A stretch of 64,000 nt of DNA from Nitrospirota bacterium (GTDB lineage Bacteria; Nitrospinota_A; UBA7883; JACRGQ01), in assembly GCA_024275955.1 (NCBI GenBank), contig JAJRYD010000044.1:1-64000 (forward strand), given 5' to 3'. The notes under the pieces were generated by a model, which worked only from the letters and a program-made list of their open reading frames with translations, was not told the DNA's origin and searched no databases. How positions within the stretch are numbered: position 1 is the first letter of the stretch; the number at the start of each line of letters is the position of its first letter. The translations under genes were made by a program, and so were the position numbers. This document shows, one piece after another, positions 18,259 through 26,609 of the stretch.

Positions 18259-20181
18259 TTAATGACGCTGGGAAGGAGGAGCATTGTAATCAAGATTGAA
18301 ATTGGTGTCTGGGCTATCATAAGCTTCAGAAAATCCAGAGATTCCATTCCTAAGCATGTCATAAGCCATTATCGGCGAATCCTCCCATTTCTCCAATACC
18401 TTTTCCATTACCACAGGTATTGTATCAAGATTCATATCATCTTTTTTAAGAACGGAGATTTTAGGATTTTCGGTTTTATTAAGTTTCTCGCTCGACAGAC
18501 TAAGCTCCTCGTGCATTTTTTCTCCGGGACGCAAGCCAGTAAAGCTTATATCAATTTCTTTTCCAGGCTCAAAGCCTGCCATTCTAATCATCTCTTCAGC
18601 AAGTTCAAAGATTTTTACCGGCTCACCCATGTCAAGTATCATGGTATCTCCCTGCTTTCCCAAGTAAGCGGCCTGAAGTATAAGCAGTACCGCTTCTGGT
18701 ATCGTCATAAAATACCTTGTGATATCTTCGTGCGTAACTTTTATCGGCCCGCCTTTTTCTATCTGCTTTTTAAAGATAGGGATTACACTGCCATTACTCC
18801 CAAGAACATTACCAAATCTGACTGAAAGAAATTTCGTGCTTCCTTCTCCCGAAAGGTATTTCGCGTAAAGTTCACCCATTCTTTTTGTCCAGCCCATTAC
18901 ATTTGCCGGATTAACAGCTTTATCTGTAGAGATAAAAACGAAAACTTCAGAGCCTGCTTCATGCGCCATATCCGAGACATTTTTTGTCCCAACCAGATTG
19001 TTGTATATCACTTCATCTATGTTGGCTTCCATCAGCGGTACATGCTTGTGTGCGGCGGCATGAAAAACAAGCTGTGGTTTATGAGAAGAAAATATAGTGT
19101 CCATCTTCTTTCGATTGGTCACATCCGAACAGTAGTATTTAGTCTTGATTTGAGGCGCTGATTCCAATAAATCCTGTTGAAGATAAAAAAGAGGTGTTTC
19201 GCTATTATCAACGCATACAATCTCATCGGGCATAAAGGAGGATATCTGGTTACACAGCTGGCTCCCTATTGAACCGGCCGCGCCTGTGACAAGAACCCTT
19301 TTTCCCCGTACCATCCCTTCGACCTGCGAATAGTCGATTTGAACCGAATCCCGCTGTAGAAAGTCTTCAATAGCGACATCTCTTAATTGTGAAACCCCGA
19401 CTTTGGAGTGGACCATATCAAGGTACGGCGGGATAATCCTACACTGCACTTTTTCCTTCCGGCAATCGGTGAATATCTTTCTTATTATCTCCTTTTCAGG
19501 GTTTGAGGCGATCATAACTTCGTTGATACTAAATTTGTCGATGATGCCTATTAAATCGTCACTGGTGCCCAAATTTTGCACCCCATGAATTATTGACCCT
19601 TTGTGCTTTTCATCATCGTCAAAAAAACCAACTACGCCATACGGCTCTACATGGTGGTGATGGTGTAATGACCTGAGTAGCATCTCTCCTCTGGAATCGG
19701 AACCATAGATTAAAATATTTCTGGAGGCAGTATCATTTGCCATCGGCCAAAATTTTTGACCTAAAATTCCAGCAACTACCCCTTTTAAGAGTTGCCTAGA
19801 AAAGTAAACCCGAATTGAAATACGAAAAATACTGGTGAAAGCGATAGTCAAAATAGTATCAAGCAGAAGTACTGACCTTGAAACACCTTCCCCATACTTT
19901 ATAAAAACAATTCCAGCTATCACTATCAACAGTGAAATAATCGAAGACCGTACAATTTTTATCAGGTCGAGGACACCGGTATATCGCCAAGGGCCTCTAT
20001 AGAGTCCGTTCATGGAAAAAACCACAAATTTGGTAAAGACAACAGGTACAAGTATCTGCGAGAAAAGCTCTTGGTGAATAGTGGGAACTCCCTCGAATCT
20101 TAGCCAATAGGAGGCAAAATATGCCAGTGTAAAAAGAATTATATCGCCGCTAGCAACTACTAAACGATTGACGGTAAACAC
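18259..20181 (-). CDS. membrane-bound UDP-sugar 4,6-dehydratase (CapD/WbpM family)
   Basis: A 640-aa protein with four or five N-terminal transmembrane helices (residues about 5-135), a CoA-binding-like Rossmann domain (LIYGSDSRGEMLLRSL) and a second SDR domain. The latter has TGAAGSIGSQLCNQI, then FISTDKAVNPANVMGWTKR, where TDKA and M-x3-K take the place of the usual S-Y-K. This is the architecture of WbpM/CapD/PglF, which convert UDP-GlcNAc to UDP-4-keto-6-deoxy sugars for N-acetylquinovosamine, fucosamine or bacillosamine. The start is a GTG at 20181. An HHHHHV run at about residues 173-178 bridges the domains. It heads the capD / wecB / epimerase series. Confidence 0.92.
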   Translation of the reverse strand: MFTVNRLVVASGDIILFTLAYFASYWLRFEGVPTIHQELFSQILVPVVFTKFVVFSMNGLYRGPWRYTGVLDLIKIVRSSIISLLIVIAGIVFIKYGEGVSRSVLLLDTILTIAFTSIFRISIRVYFSRQLLKGVVAGILGQKFWPMANDTASRNILIYGSDSRGEMLLRSLHHHHHVEPYGVVGFFDDDEKHKGSIIHGVQNLGTSDDLIGIIDKFSINEVMIASNPEKEIIRKIFTDCRKEKVQCRIIPPYLDMVHSKVGVSQLRDVAIEDFLQRDSVQIDYSQVEGMVRGKRVLVTGAAGSIGSQLCNQISSFMPDEIVCVDNSETPLFYLQQDLLESAPQIKTKYYCSDVTNRKKMDTIFSSHKPQLVFHAAAHKHVPLMEANIDEVIYNNLVGTKNVSDMAHEAGSEVFVFISTDKAVNPANVMGWTKRMGELYAKYLSGEGSTKFLSVRFGNVLGSNGSVIPIFKKQIEKGGPIKVTHEDITRYFMTIPEAVLLILQAAYLGKQGDTMILDMGEPVKIFELAEEMIRMAGFEPGKEIDISFTGLRPGEKMHEELSLSSEKLNKTENPKISVLKKDDMNLDTIPVVMEKVLEKWEDSPIMAYDMLRNGISGFSEAYDSPDTNFNLDYNAPPSQRH

Positions 20182-20281
20182 TCTTTGAATTTTCCCTTAA
20201 AATTTTATGACGCTTTTCCCATACATCTTACATCCCTATCGGTGAAAAACAAAATACTTATATTTCAATAATATACAAAAT

Positions 20282-21901
20282 CTACATAAATCTATTTGTA
20301 ACTGGATATCGTCTATCTTTGCCAAATGCTTTAGGGGTAATTTTTACGCCTGGCGCTCCTTGCCTTCTTTTGTATTCGCTCGAATTTACCAGTCTTAAAA
20401 CCTTGACAACCTCGTCCTCTTGGTACCCCCGTTTAACAATCTCTTCTATGCTCTCTTCGTCTTCCAAATAATGCTTTAAGATGGCGTCAAGCAGAGAGTA
20501 ATCCGGCAGGGAGTCACTGTCTTTCTGGTCAGGCCTCAACTCTGCCGACGGCTCTTTGGTAATAGTTGACTGTGGAATCTGGGCTAAGTCAGGGTTGGCA
20601 TTAACCCATTCGCAAACTTCGTAGACCATAATCTTTGGCAAATCTTTTATCACTGCAAAACCGCCGGCCATATCGCCATACAAGGTGCAGTACCCGACGG
20701 AAAGCTCGCTCTTATTTCCCGTTGTGAGAACAAGGCTTCCAAACTTATTACTGATTGCCATCACAAGAGCGCCTCTTATTCTCGCCTGTATATTCTCCTC
20801 CGCGACACCTTGCTCAGTGTCTCTAAATTTTTCTTCAAGAGCACTGTCGAAAGCTTCCATCAAAGGAGTGATAGGGATAAGATCAAGCTCTATTCCATAA
20901 TTTTGGGCAAGTTCACGAGCATCCAAAAGGCTCGACTCCGATGAGAAGTATGATGGCATAGCAACCCCGCTAACGCGATCTTTGCCAAGCGCACCAACCG
21001 CTATAGCTACGGTAAGCGCCGAATCGATACCACCGCTAACGGCGATGATAGCTTTATTAAAGCCGTTCTTTTCAAAATAATCTTTCACGCCGAGCGTTAA
21101 CGCGCGATAAATATTCTCTGGATAAGAAAGCGGCTGGTTAATAACCGCATTCGAATCACTCTTGCCATCATCAACAGGTATGTCTACTACCAGCAAATCT
21201 TCTTCAAACTCTTTTGCAGAGGCGACAATCTCTCCCTCGCCATTACATACAATGGAGCCGCCATCAAACACCAGCTCGTCCTGCCCGCCCACAAGGTTGC
21301 AGTAGGCAACATGCTTGTTCTGCTTTTTGGCCCACTCCCGAATAATCTTCCTTCTCTCTTCCGTCTTGCCTATATGGAACGGTGAAGATGAAAGGTTTAG
21401 TATCAGCTCAACATCAGGCCTGCCGCAAACTTCTGATATCAACTCGTTATCCACCCATATATCTTCACAAATAGTTACCGCAATATTTACGCCAGAAATC
21501 ATTACCGGCTCGTTCGTCTCCGCAGGCGTGAAATACCTCTTCTCGTCAAAAACCCCATAGTTGGGCAGTTCCGATTTATTTACAATCTGCCTTAGCTCTC
21601 CATCAGAGAGAACAGCCGCCGAATTGTAGAGAGACCCATTTTCCATAATCGGTAGCCCCACAACCGCGCTTATTCCCACAGTTACCGCTCTTAAGCGTTC
21701 GAGAGATTCTTTTGCCGTTGCAATGAAATTTTTATTATAAAGGAGGTCTTCTGGAGGGTATCCGGTCAGTACAAGTTCTGGAAAGAGAATTAGCTGAACT
21801 TTATCTAGTTTTACTTTTTCGATTATCTCCCGAACTTTTTTTTCATTTTCCAAAATATCCCCTACTGTAGGATTTATCTGGGCGATGGCAATACGAAACA
21901 T
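20282..21901 (-). CDS. nadE: glutamine-dependent NAD+ synthetase
   Basis: Amidates deamido-NAD to NAD using glutamine. The 539-aa protein fuses an N-terminal CN-hydrolase glutaminase (Glu42 in FPELVLTGYPP, Lys in NKSELPNYGVFDEKRYF, nucleophile Cys in TICEDIWV) to a C-terminal PP-loop synthetase with SGGIDSALT and TTGNKSELSVGYCTLYGD. I chose the ATG at 21901, behind GAGGAATTAG, over a codon at 21925. It begins 27 bp downstream of the aminotransferase stop and precedes the capD-like gene, so a housekeeping gene is embedded in a sugar cluster. Confidence 0.97.
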   Translation of the reverse strand: MFRIAIAQINPTVGDILENEKKVREIIEKVKLDKVQLILFPELVLTGYPPEDLLYNKNFIATAKESLERLRAVTVGISAVVGLPIMENGSLYNSAAVLSDGELRQIVNKSELPNYGVFDEKRYFTPAETNEPVMISGVNIAVTICEDIWVDNELISEVCGRPDVELILNLSSSPFHIGKTEERRKIIREWAKKQNKHVAYCNLVGGQDELVFDGGSIVCNGEGEIVASAKEFEEDLLVVDIPVDDGKSDSNAVINQPLSYPENIYRALTLGVKDYFEKNGFNKAIIAVSGGIDSALTVAIAVGALGKDRVSGVAMPSYFSSESSLLDARELAQNYGIELDLIPITPLMEAFDSALEEKFRDTEQGVAEENIQARIRGALVMAISNKFGSLVLTTGNKSELSVGYCTLYGDMAGGFAVIKDLPKIMVYEVCEWVNANPDLAQIPQSTITKEPSAELRPDQKDSDSLPDYSLLDAILKHYLEDEESIEEIVKRGYQEDEVVKVLRLVNSSEYKRRQGAPGVKITPKAFGKDRRYPVTNRFM

Positions 21902-21928
21902 TTCTAATTCCTCAAAGGTATCCAAAAA

Positions 21929-23041
21929 CTACTTTACAGCCTTTTTAACCTCAGAAACGACTCTCTCTATCTCATCTTCGGAAAGGTATGGATGCATCGG
22001 AAGGCTGAAAACCGAGTTGGAGACTTTCTCGCTTACCGGAAAGTCGCCTTCCCTGTATCCCAAATATTGGTACGCAGTCTGCAGATGCAGAGGTTTTGGA
22101 TAGTACACAGCAGTAGGGATTCCAGCTTCTGACAACCGTTCTCGCACGATATCCCTGTCGCTCACCAAAACGGAATACTGCGCCCATGCACTTTCTGTAT
22201 TGTTCGGTACAACGGGAGTCTCAACCACGCCCAGCAAGCCTTCCGTATAACGCATGGCAACTTCTCCGCGCGCTTCTATCTCATCGTCAAAAATTTCCAT
22301 TTTGGCCAGCAGAACCGCCGCCTGAATGGAATCCATCCTGCCTGTTATTCCTACCCTAATGTTGTCGTACTGGCTCTTCCCCATCCCGTGAATCCGTATG
22401 GAGCGAAGTTTTTCCGCCATAACGTCATCATCGGTAAAAACAGCGCCGCCGTCACCGTAACAACCAAGAGGTTTTGCAGGATAAAAGCTTGTGGCGGCGG
22501 CATCGCCAAACCGGCAAAGCTTCTTGCCTTTGTATACCCCGCCAAAGCCCTGACAGCCATCCTCCAGCATAAAAAGACGGTAATTGGAAGAAATCTCCCC
22601 AATCGAATCGTAGTCGGCAGGAAGGCCGAACATATCGACAGGAATTATCGCTTTGGGCTTCAAGCCTTTTTTTTGGGCATTTTTAATAGCTGCCTCGATT
22701 TTTGAAGGCTCCATATTAAACGTTCCAGCATCAATATCGACAAAAACAGGAGTAGCCCCCAAAAGGCTTATAACCTCTGCCGTGGCGACAAAAGTAAAAG
22801 GTGTGGTTATCACCGCGTCCCCCACCCCCACCCCTTTGGCCATAAGAGCCATCAAAAGGGCATCTGTGCCGGAAGAGCAGGAAATGACATTTTTGACAGA
22901 AACAAAGCGTGATAAAGCTGTTTCCAGCTCTCCCACTTCCGGCCCCATTACATAAGCGCCGCCGTCAAGCACCGCCGCTATGCGGCGATTCAGCTCCGGC
23001 CTTATCCTGAGCTGTTGGGCCGCAAGATCAACAAATTTCAT
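21929..23041 (-). CDS. PLP-dependent sugar aminotransferase (DegT/DnrJ/EryC1, WbpE-like)
   Basis: Transfers an amino group to a keto-sugar nucleotide. The 370-aa protein has SSGTDALLMAL (phosphate-binding), PFTFVATAEVI, LEDGCQGFGG (Asp binding the pyridine nitrogen), the Schiff-base Lys190 in SFYPAKPLGCYGDGG, and a tail ending SLPMHPYLSEDEI. The layout resembles WbpE, which makes UDP-3-amino-GlcNAcA. I chose the ATG at 23041; a TTG at 23083 is in frame but extends beyond the family start. It diverges from cheA across an intergenic region containing an 18-bp palindrome. Confidence 0.9.
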   Translation of the reverse strand: MKFVDLAAQQLRIRPELNRRIAAVLDGGAYVMGPEVGELETALSRFVSVKNVISCSSGTDALLMALMAKGVGVGDAVITTPFTFVATAEVISLLGATPVFVDIDAGTFNMEPSKIEAAIKNAQKKGLKPKAIIPVDMFGLPADYDSIGEISSNYRLFMLEDGCQGFGGVYKGKKLCRFGDAAATSFYPAKPLGCYGDGGAVFTDDDVMAEKLRSIRIHGMGKSQYDNIRVGITGRMDSIQAAVLLAKMEIFDDEIEARGEVAMRYTEGLLGVVETPVVPNNTESAWAQYSVLVSDRDIVRERLSEAGIPTAVYYPKPLHLQTAYQYLGYREGDFPVSEKVSNSVFSLPMHPYLSEDEIERVVSEVKKAVK

Positions 23042-23107
23042 AACTTTTTGATATCCTACACTGACTCCGGCAATCTGTTGCAAAAACCGTTTTAAAGAGA
23101 GCCTCTT

Positions 23108-23125
23108 TTGGTATTATAATACCAA
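23108..23125. promoter_or_regulatory. perfect 18-bp palindrome in a divergent promoter region
   Basis: TTGGTATTATAATACCAA is its own reverse complement. It lies between the divergent aminotransferase and cheA genes, 67 bp from the former start and 103 bp from the latter. The centre contains TATAAT on both strands (plus 23115-23120, minus 23113-23118), so it could be overlapping -10 elements, a dimeric repressor operator, or both. The regulator is unknown. Confidence 0.55.
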
Positions 23126-23228
23126 GACAAGCTAGCATTTATTTAGCTGGCACACCATCTGATTTTCATCTAGAGAGGTTTTACACCATTGTTGGAGTAT
23201 AGTTTATTTACCATGAAAAACAGACATT

Positions 23229-25412
23229 ATGAGTGACTCTGCCCAAAAACAGATTTACGAAAGCTTCCTCTCAGAAACTGCCGAATTGCTGGCAGAACTC
23301 GAAAGAGAGGTAATAAAACTCGAAGCATCTCCCGAAGAAAAGGAAACTGTAGATAACATCTTCCGTTGTCTGCACTCCTTAAAAGGCAATAGCTCCCTGC
23401 TTGGCCTTTCGGACATAAAACTTTTCGTACACCAGATGGAAAACATGGCCGACAAGATCCGCAATAGGGAGCTGGAAGTGACCACCAATGTCATAAATAC
23501 TCTTCTTGAAGCTTCAGATCTCTGCAAAGGCTTATTCGGGCGTCTCCCAAAAGAGATAGAAAATGTGCCGCTACTGCCGGAAGAGGAGGATTTTCTGGAA
23601 CGGGTCTCTGCCATAACCTCGCCCGACAATCCTGAGTCTGAATTTGAAGCACTTAGAATTGAACTTCTAAAATTCTTTTCCCACCCTGATATACAGATAG
23701 AGCTAAAATCGAACGATGCTTTAAGCACTCTAGCAAACCTGATTCAGGAAGCGGCGCCGCTTCTTATGGAAGATAGGCGGACAGTTAAGGCCGAAGCGCC
23801 GTCTATTTTTTATAAAGGTCTGGATGTAGGCCGAGAATACCTCAGCATTAAGTCGATTATAGAGGAAGCAAAGGCCGGAAATGCCTCGGATACCCAGTAT
23901 TCAATCGTTGTGAAAAACCTGGAAGAACTTCAGACTAAACATCAGGAGAATGACCAGAATGACGCTTACGAGCTTCTGGAAAGCCTTAGGGAAGATCTTG
24001 AAATGCTGTATCACGACGAATCCGGCTTTGATGATGTGTTGGCGCAGATTACCGAGGAAGCATTAGAAACGTATGAAAACAATCTAATGAAAGTCGAGCC
24101 TGAGACAGGCAACTATCAAGCCGATGGCGCAGATAAAAAAGATTCCAAAGAGGAATTACAATCCAAAGCCGGAAAACCATCGGCATTGCAAAATGGTCTG
24201 CGAGGTCAGGTGCTAACCAAACAGATAAGAGTGAACCAAGAGAAGCTTGATAAGGCTATCGGCACCGCTGGAGAGCTGGTAACCATTTCAGAATTTTTTA
24301 ACTACATTAACAGCCAGATATTAATAGACACCGAGAACGTAAAAAAACAGCTGAGAAATTTCAAGGATGCCTCAATGGCTCTACAGGAACTTAGCGAAGA
24401 CCTTTCCAGAGAACTTTACGATATACGCAAAGTACCGATAGAGGACTCTCTGGAGAGGCTTCCACGAGTTGTGCGGGACGAACAAAAAGCATTGGGCAAA
24501 AAAGTACGGTTAGTAATCGAAGGCGAAGATACACCTGTTGACAAAGGCCTTGTTTCAAAGCTCGAAACCATACTGGTTCATATGATCCGAAACAGCATCG
24601 ACCACGGACTCGGAACCCCAGAGGAACGAAAGCAGGCAGGGAAGCCAGAGGTAGGCACTATATCAATTACCATCACCAGTGACGACACCATGATGAATAT
24701 TATTCTTGCCGATGATGGAAAAGGTATAAACCTTGAAAAGCTTAGAGAAAAAATGATTAAATCCGGCAAATACGATGAAAAAGCGGTTCGAGCTATTTCT
24801 GACCAAGAGCTTGCCGAAGAAATTTTTGCTCCAGGACTATCCACAGCGAGTGCTGTGACCGAAACATCAGGACGAGGTGTCGGAATGGATATAGTCAACT
24901 CCACCATAATGGAAATGGGAGGCAACGTTAAGGTCGACACAAAAGTCGGCAAAGGAACTTCGATAACACTGCGGTTCCCCCTAACTCAAACAACAATGGT
25001 TAAAAAAGGGCTTGCTGTTGCCGTGGGGAAATCGGTTTTCCTTGTTCCTATAGAAGTAGTTATAGAATCTTTTCGACCATCTAACGGGCAGATTACTCTG
25101 GTGGAGGGCAAAGCCGAAGCGGTACACAGACGAAATGAAATAACCCAGTTGGTGCGGCTACACCGGCTGTTCGAGATTGAGGCAGTAACAACCGATCCAT
25201 ACGATGCCATTTTGCTGATGGTCCATCACAAGAAAAAGAAAATCTGTTTCATGGTTGATTCCGTAATAGGGCAACGGCAGATAATATACAAAGATCTTGA
25301 CATCAAGACAGTTCGCCAGCCTGCGCCATTTGAGGGAGTTTCTGTCTATGACGGTAGCCGGCTGGCGATGATATTGGATGTTCATGGAATAATGGAACAA
25401 GCGGAAAAATAA
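23229..25412 (+). CDS. cheA: chemotaxis-type histidine kinase CheA
   Basis: A 727-aa CheA-like sensor kinase. The N-terminal Hpt domain carries the phospho-accepting His49 in FRCLHSLKGNSS. About 270 residues of acidic, poorly conserved sequence follow, where the P2 domain would be. The dimerisation helices (from about 335) contain KLDKAIGTAGELVTISEF. The HATPase has HMIRNSIDHGLGTPEER (about 448-464), DDGKGI (about 495) and TSGRGVGMDIV. A C-terminal CheW-like domain (about 590-725) has GKSVFLVPIEVV and the IIYKDLDI and GVSVYDGSRLAMILD stretches. The partner gene downstream (24 bp) is a CheD-receiver fusion. No cheW or chemoreceptor gene is nearby, so the input proteins are elsewhere. Confidence 0.95.
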   Translation: MSDSAQKQIYESFLSETAELLAELEREVIKLEASPEEKETVDNIFRCLHSLKGNSSLLGLSDIKLFVHQMENMADKIRNRELEVTTNVINTLLEASDLCKGLFGRLPKEIENVPLLPEEEDFLERVSAITSPDNPESEFEALRIELLKFFSHPDIQIELKSNDALSTLANLIQEAAPLLMEDRRTVKAEAPSIFYKGLDVGREYLSIKSIIEEAKAGNASDTQYSIVVKNLEELQTKHQENDQNDAYELLESLREDLEMLYHDESGFDDVLAQITEEALETYENNLMKVEPETGNYQADGADKKDSKEELQSKAGKPSALQNGLRGQVLTKQIRVNQEKLDKAIGTAGELVTISEFFNYINSQILIDTENVKKQLRNFKDASMALQELSEDLSRELYDIRKVPIEDSLERLPRVVRDEQKALGKKVRLVIEGEDTPVDKGLVSKLETILVHMIRNSIDHGLGTPEERKQAGKPEVGTISITITSDDTMMNIILADDGKGINLEKLREKMIKSGKYDEKAVRAISDQELAEEIFAPGLSTASAVTETSGRGVGMDIVNSTIMEMGGNVKVDTKVGKGTSITLRFPLTQTTMVKKGLAVAVGKSVFLVPIEVVIESFRPSNGQITLVEGKAEAVHRRNEITQLVRLHRLFEIEAVTTDPYDAILLMVHHKKKKICFMVDSVIGQRQIIYKDLDIKTVRQPAPFEGVSVYDGSRLAMILDVHGIMEQAEK

Positions 25413-25435
25413 TATTTCCAGCAAAGGATTTTAAA

Positions 25436-26377
25436 ATGGAAAAGAAAAGAGTTTTTGTTCTTCCCGGCGAACTAGCAGTTACAAGACAGCCAACCATCAT
25501 TTCGACATTGCTTGGCTCATGCGTTTCTATCTGCCTGTATAACAAAAAAACCGGCACGGCCGGCATGAACCACTTTATGCTCCCCACTGGAGAAAGAGGC
25601 GATGAAATGAAAAACAAGTATGGAGATATCGCCATCCAAAAACTTGTCGAGATGATGAAAAAACTTGGCTCAAACACCTTCGATCTCGAAGCTCATATCT
25701 ATGGTGGAGGCAATGTTGTGGGACACCTTAGCGCGGGAGAGGGCGTAGGAAAAAGAAACATAGCTATGGCCGACAAAATGATGGCCAATTACAATATTAA
25801 AGTGAGAACCAGAAAGGTGGGGGGCGACAATGGCAGGAAGCTGTTCTTCGACACATCTACCGGAACTATTGAAGAAAGATTAATAGAAAGGTCTGAATCT
25901 GCGCAGTCTCTGGCCGACAAAAAGAAATCGCTTGCCGGAAGGAAAATTCGGGTTCTCGTAGTAGACGACTCTGCCACAATCCGGCAAATAATAACCACCG
26001 CCATATTAACCGACCCCCAAATTGAAGTTGTCGGGGAAGCTGAAGATCCATACCACGCGAGAGAAAAAATACTGGAACTAGACCCAGACGTAATTACGCT
26101 TGATATCATCATGCCTAAAATGGACGGGATAACATTCCTAAAAAAACTTATGTTACATATGCCAAAACCTGTCATCATTGTCAGCTCTATTGCCCAAAAA
26201 GGCAGTAAACAAAGAGGAAGAGCGGAGGAAATAGGAGCATTTGATGTGCTGGACAAAGAAGAGCTTAACCTCTATAAGGGCATTGAGACCACAGCAAAAA
26301 TCCTCGTCCCCAAGATAAAAATGGCGGCACAAGCTTTGGTCAAGAAAAAGTCACACGGCGAAATCAGCCATATCTAA
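25436..26377 (+). CDS. CheD glutamine deamidase fused to a CheB-like receiver domain
   Basis: A 313-aa two-domain protein. Residues 1-150 are CheD, which deamidates chemoreceptor glutamines; the catalytic triad is visible as Thr24, Cys29 and His46 in STLLGSC and MNHFMLP. Residues about 170-300 are a response-regulator receiver with VVDDS (Asp177, Asp178), the phospho-acceptor Asp223 in ITLDIIMPKMDG, VSS, and a DKEE segment carrying the Lys. The receiver continues SSIAQKGSKQRGRAEEIGA, close to CheB, but the protein ends where the CheB methylesterase domain would begin. AAGGA precedes the ATG. It is the second gene of a cheA / cheD-receiver pair, so CheA may phosphorylate it directly and couple kinase state to deamidase activity. 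Confidence 0.88.
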   Translation: MEKKRVFVLPGELAVTRQPTIISTLLGSCVSICLYNKKTGTAGMNHFMLPTGERGDEMKNKYGDIAIQKLVEMMKKLGSNTFDLEAHIYGGGNVVGHLSAGEGVGKRNIAMADKMMANYNIKVRTRKVGGDNGRKLFFDTSTGTIEERLIERSESAQSLADKKKSLAGRKIRVLVVDDSATIRQIITTAILTDPQIEVVGEAEDPYHAREKILELDPDVITLDIIMPKMDGITFLKKLMLHMPKPVIIVSSIAQKGSKQRGRAEEIGAFDVLDKEELNLYKGIETTAKILVPKIKMAAQALVKKKSHGEISHI

Positions 26378-26609
26378 CTTATTCACTGCCCCCTTGCCCG
26401 CCCTTGCCAGTCAATTTTCCACCTTTTTTCGATACCTCTTTTAAAATATAATGCCCTCAATGAGATGTTTTTCAGCATGATACGCATAACCAACATTAGT
26501 GTCTGAGGCTGTGGATAGTGGAAAATACGATATCGCGTTAACATTATTGGCTACAATACCGAAACATAAATAAACTCAACGGATATGTAAGAAATAATAC
26601 AAGCTAAAA

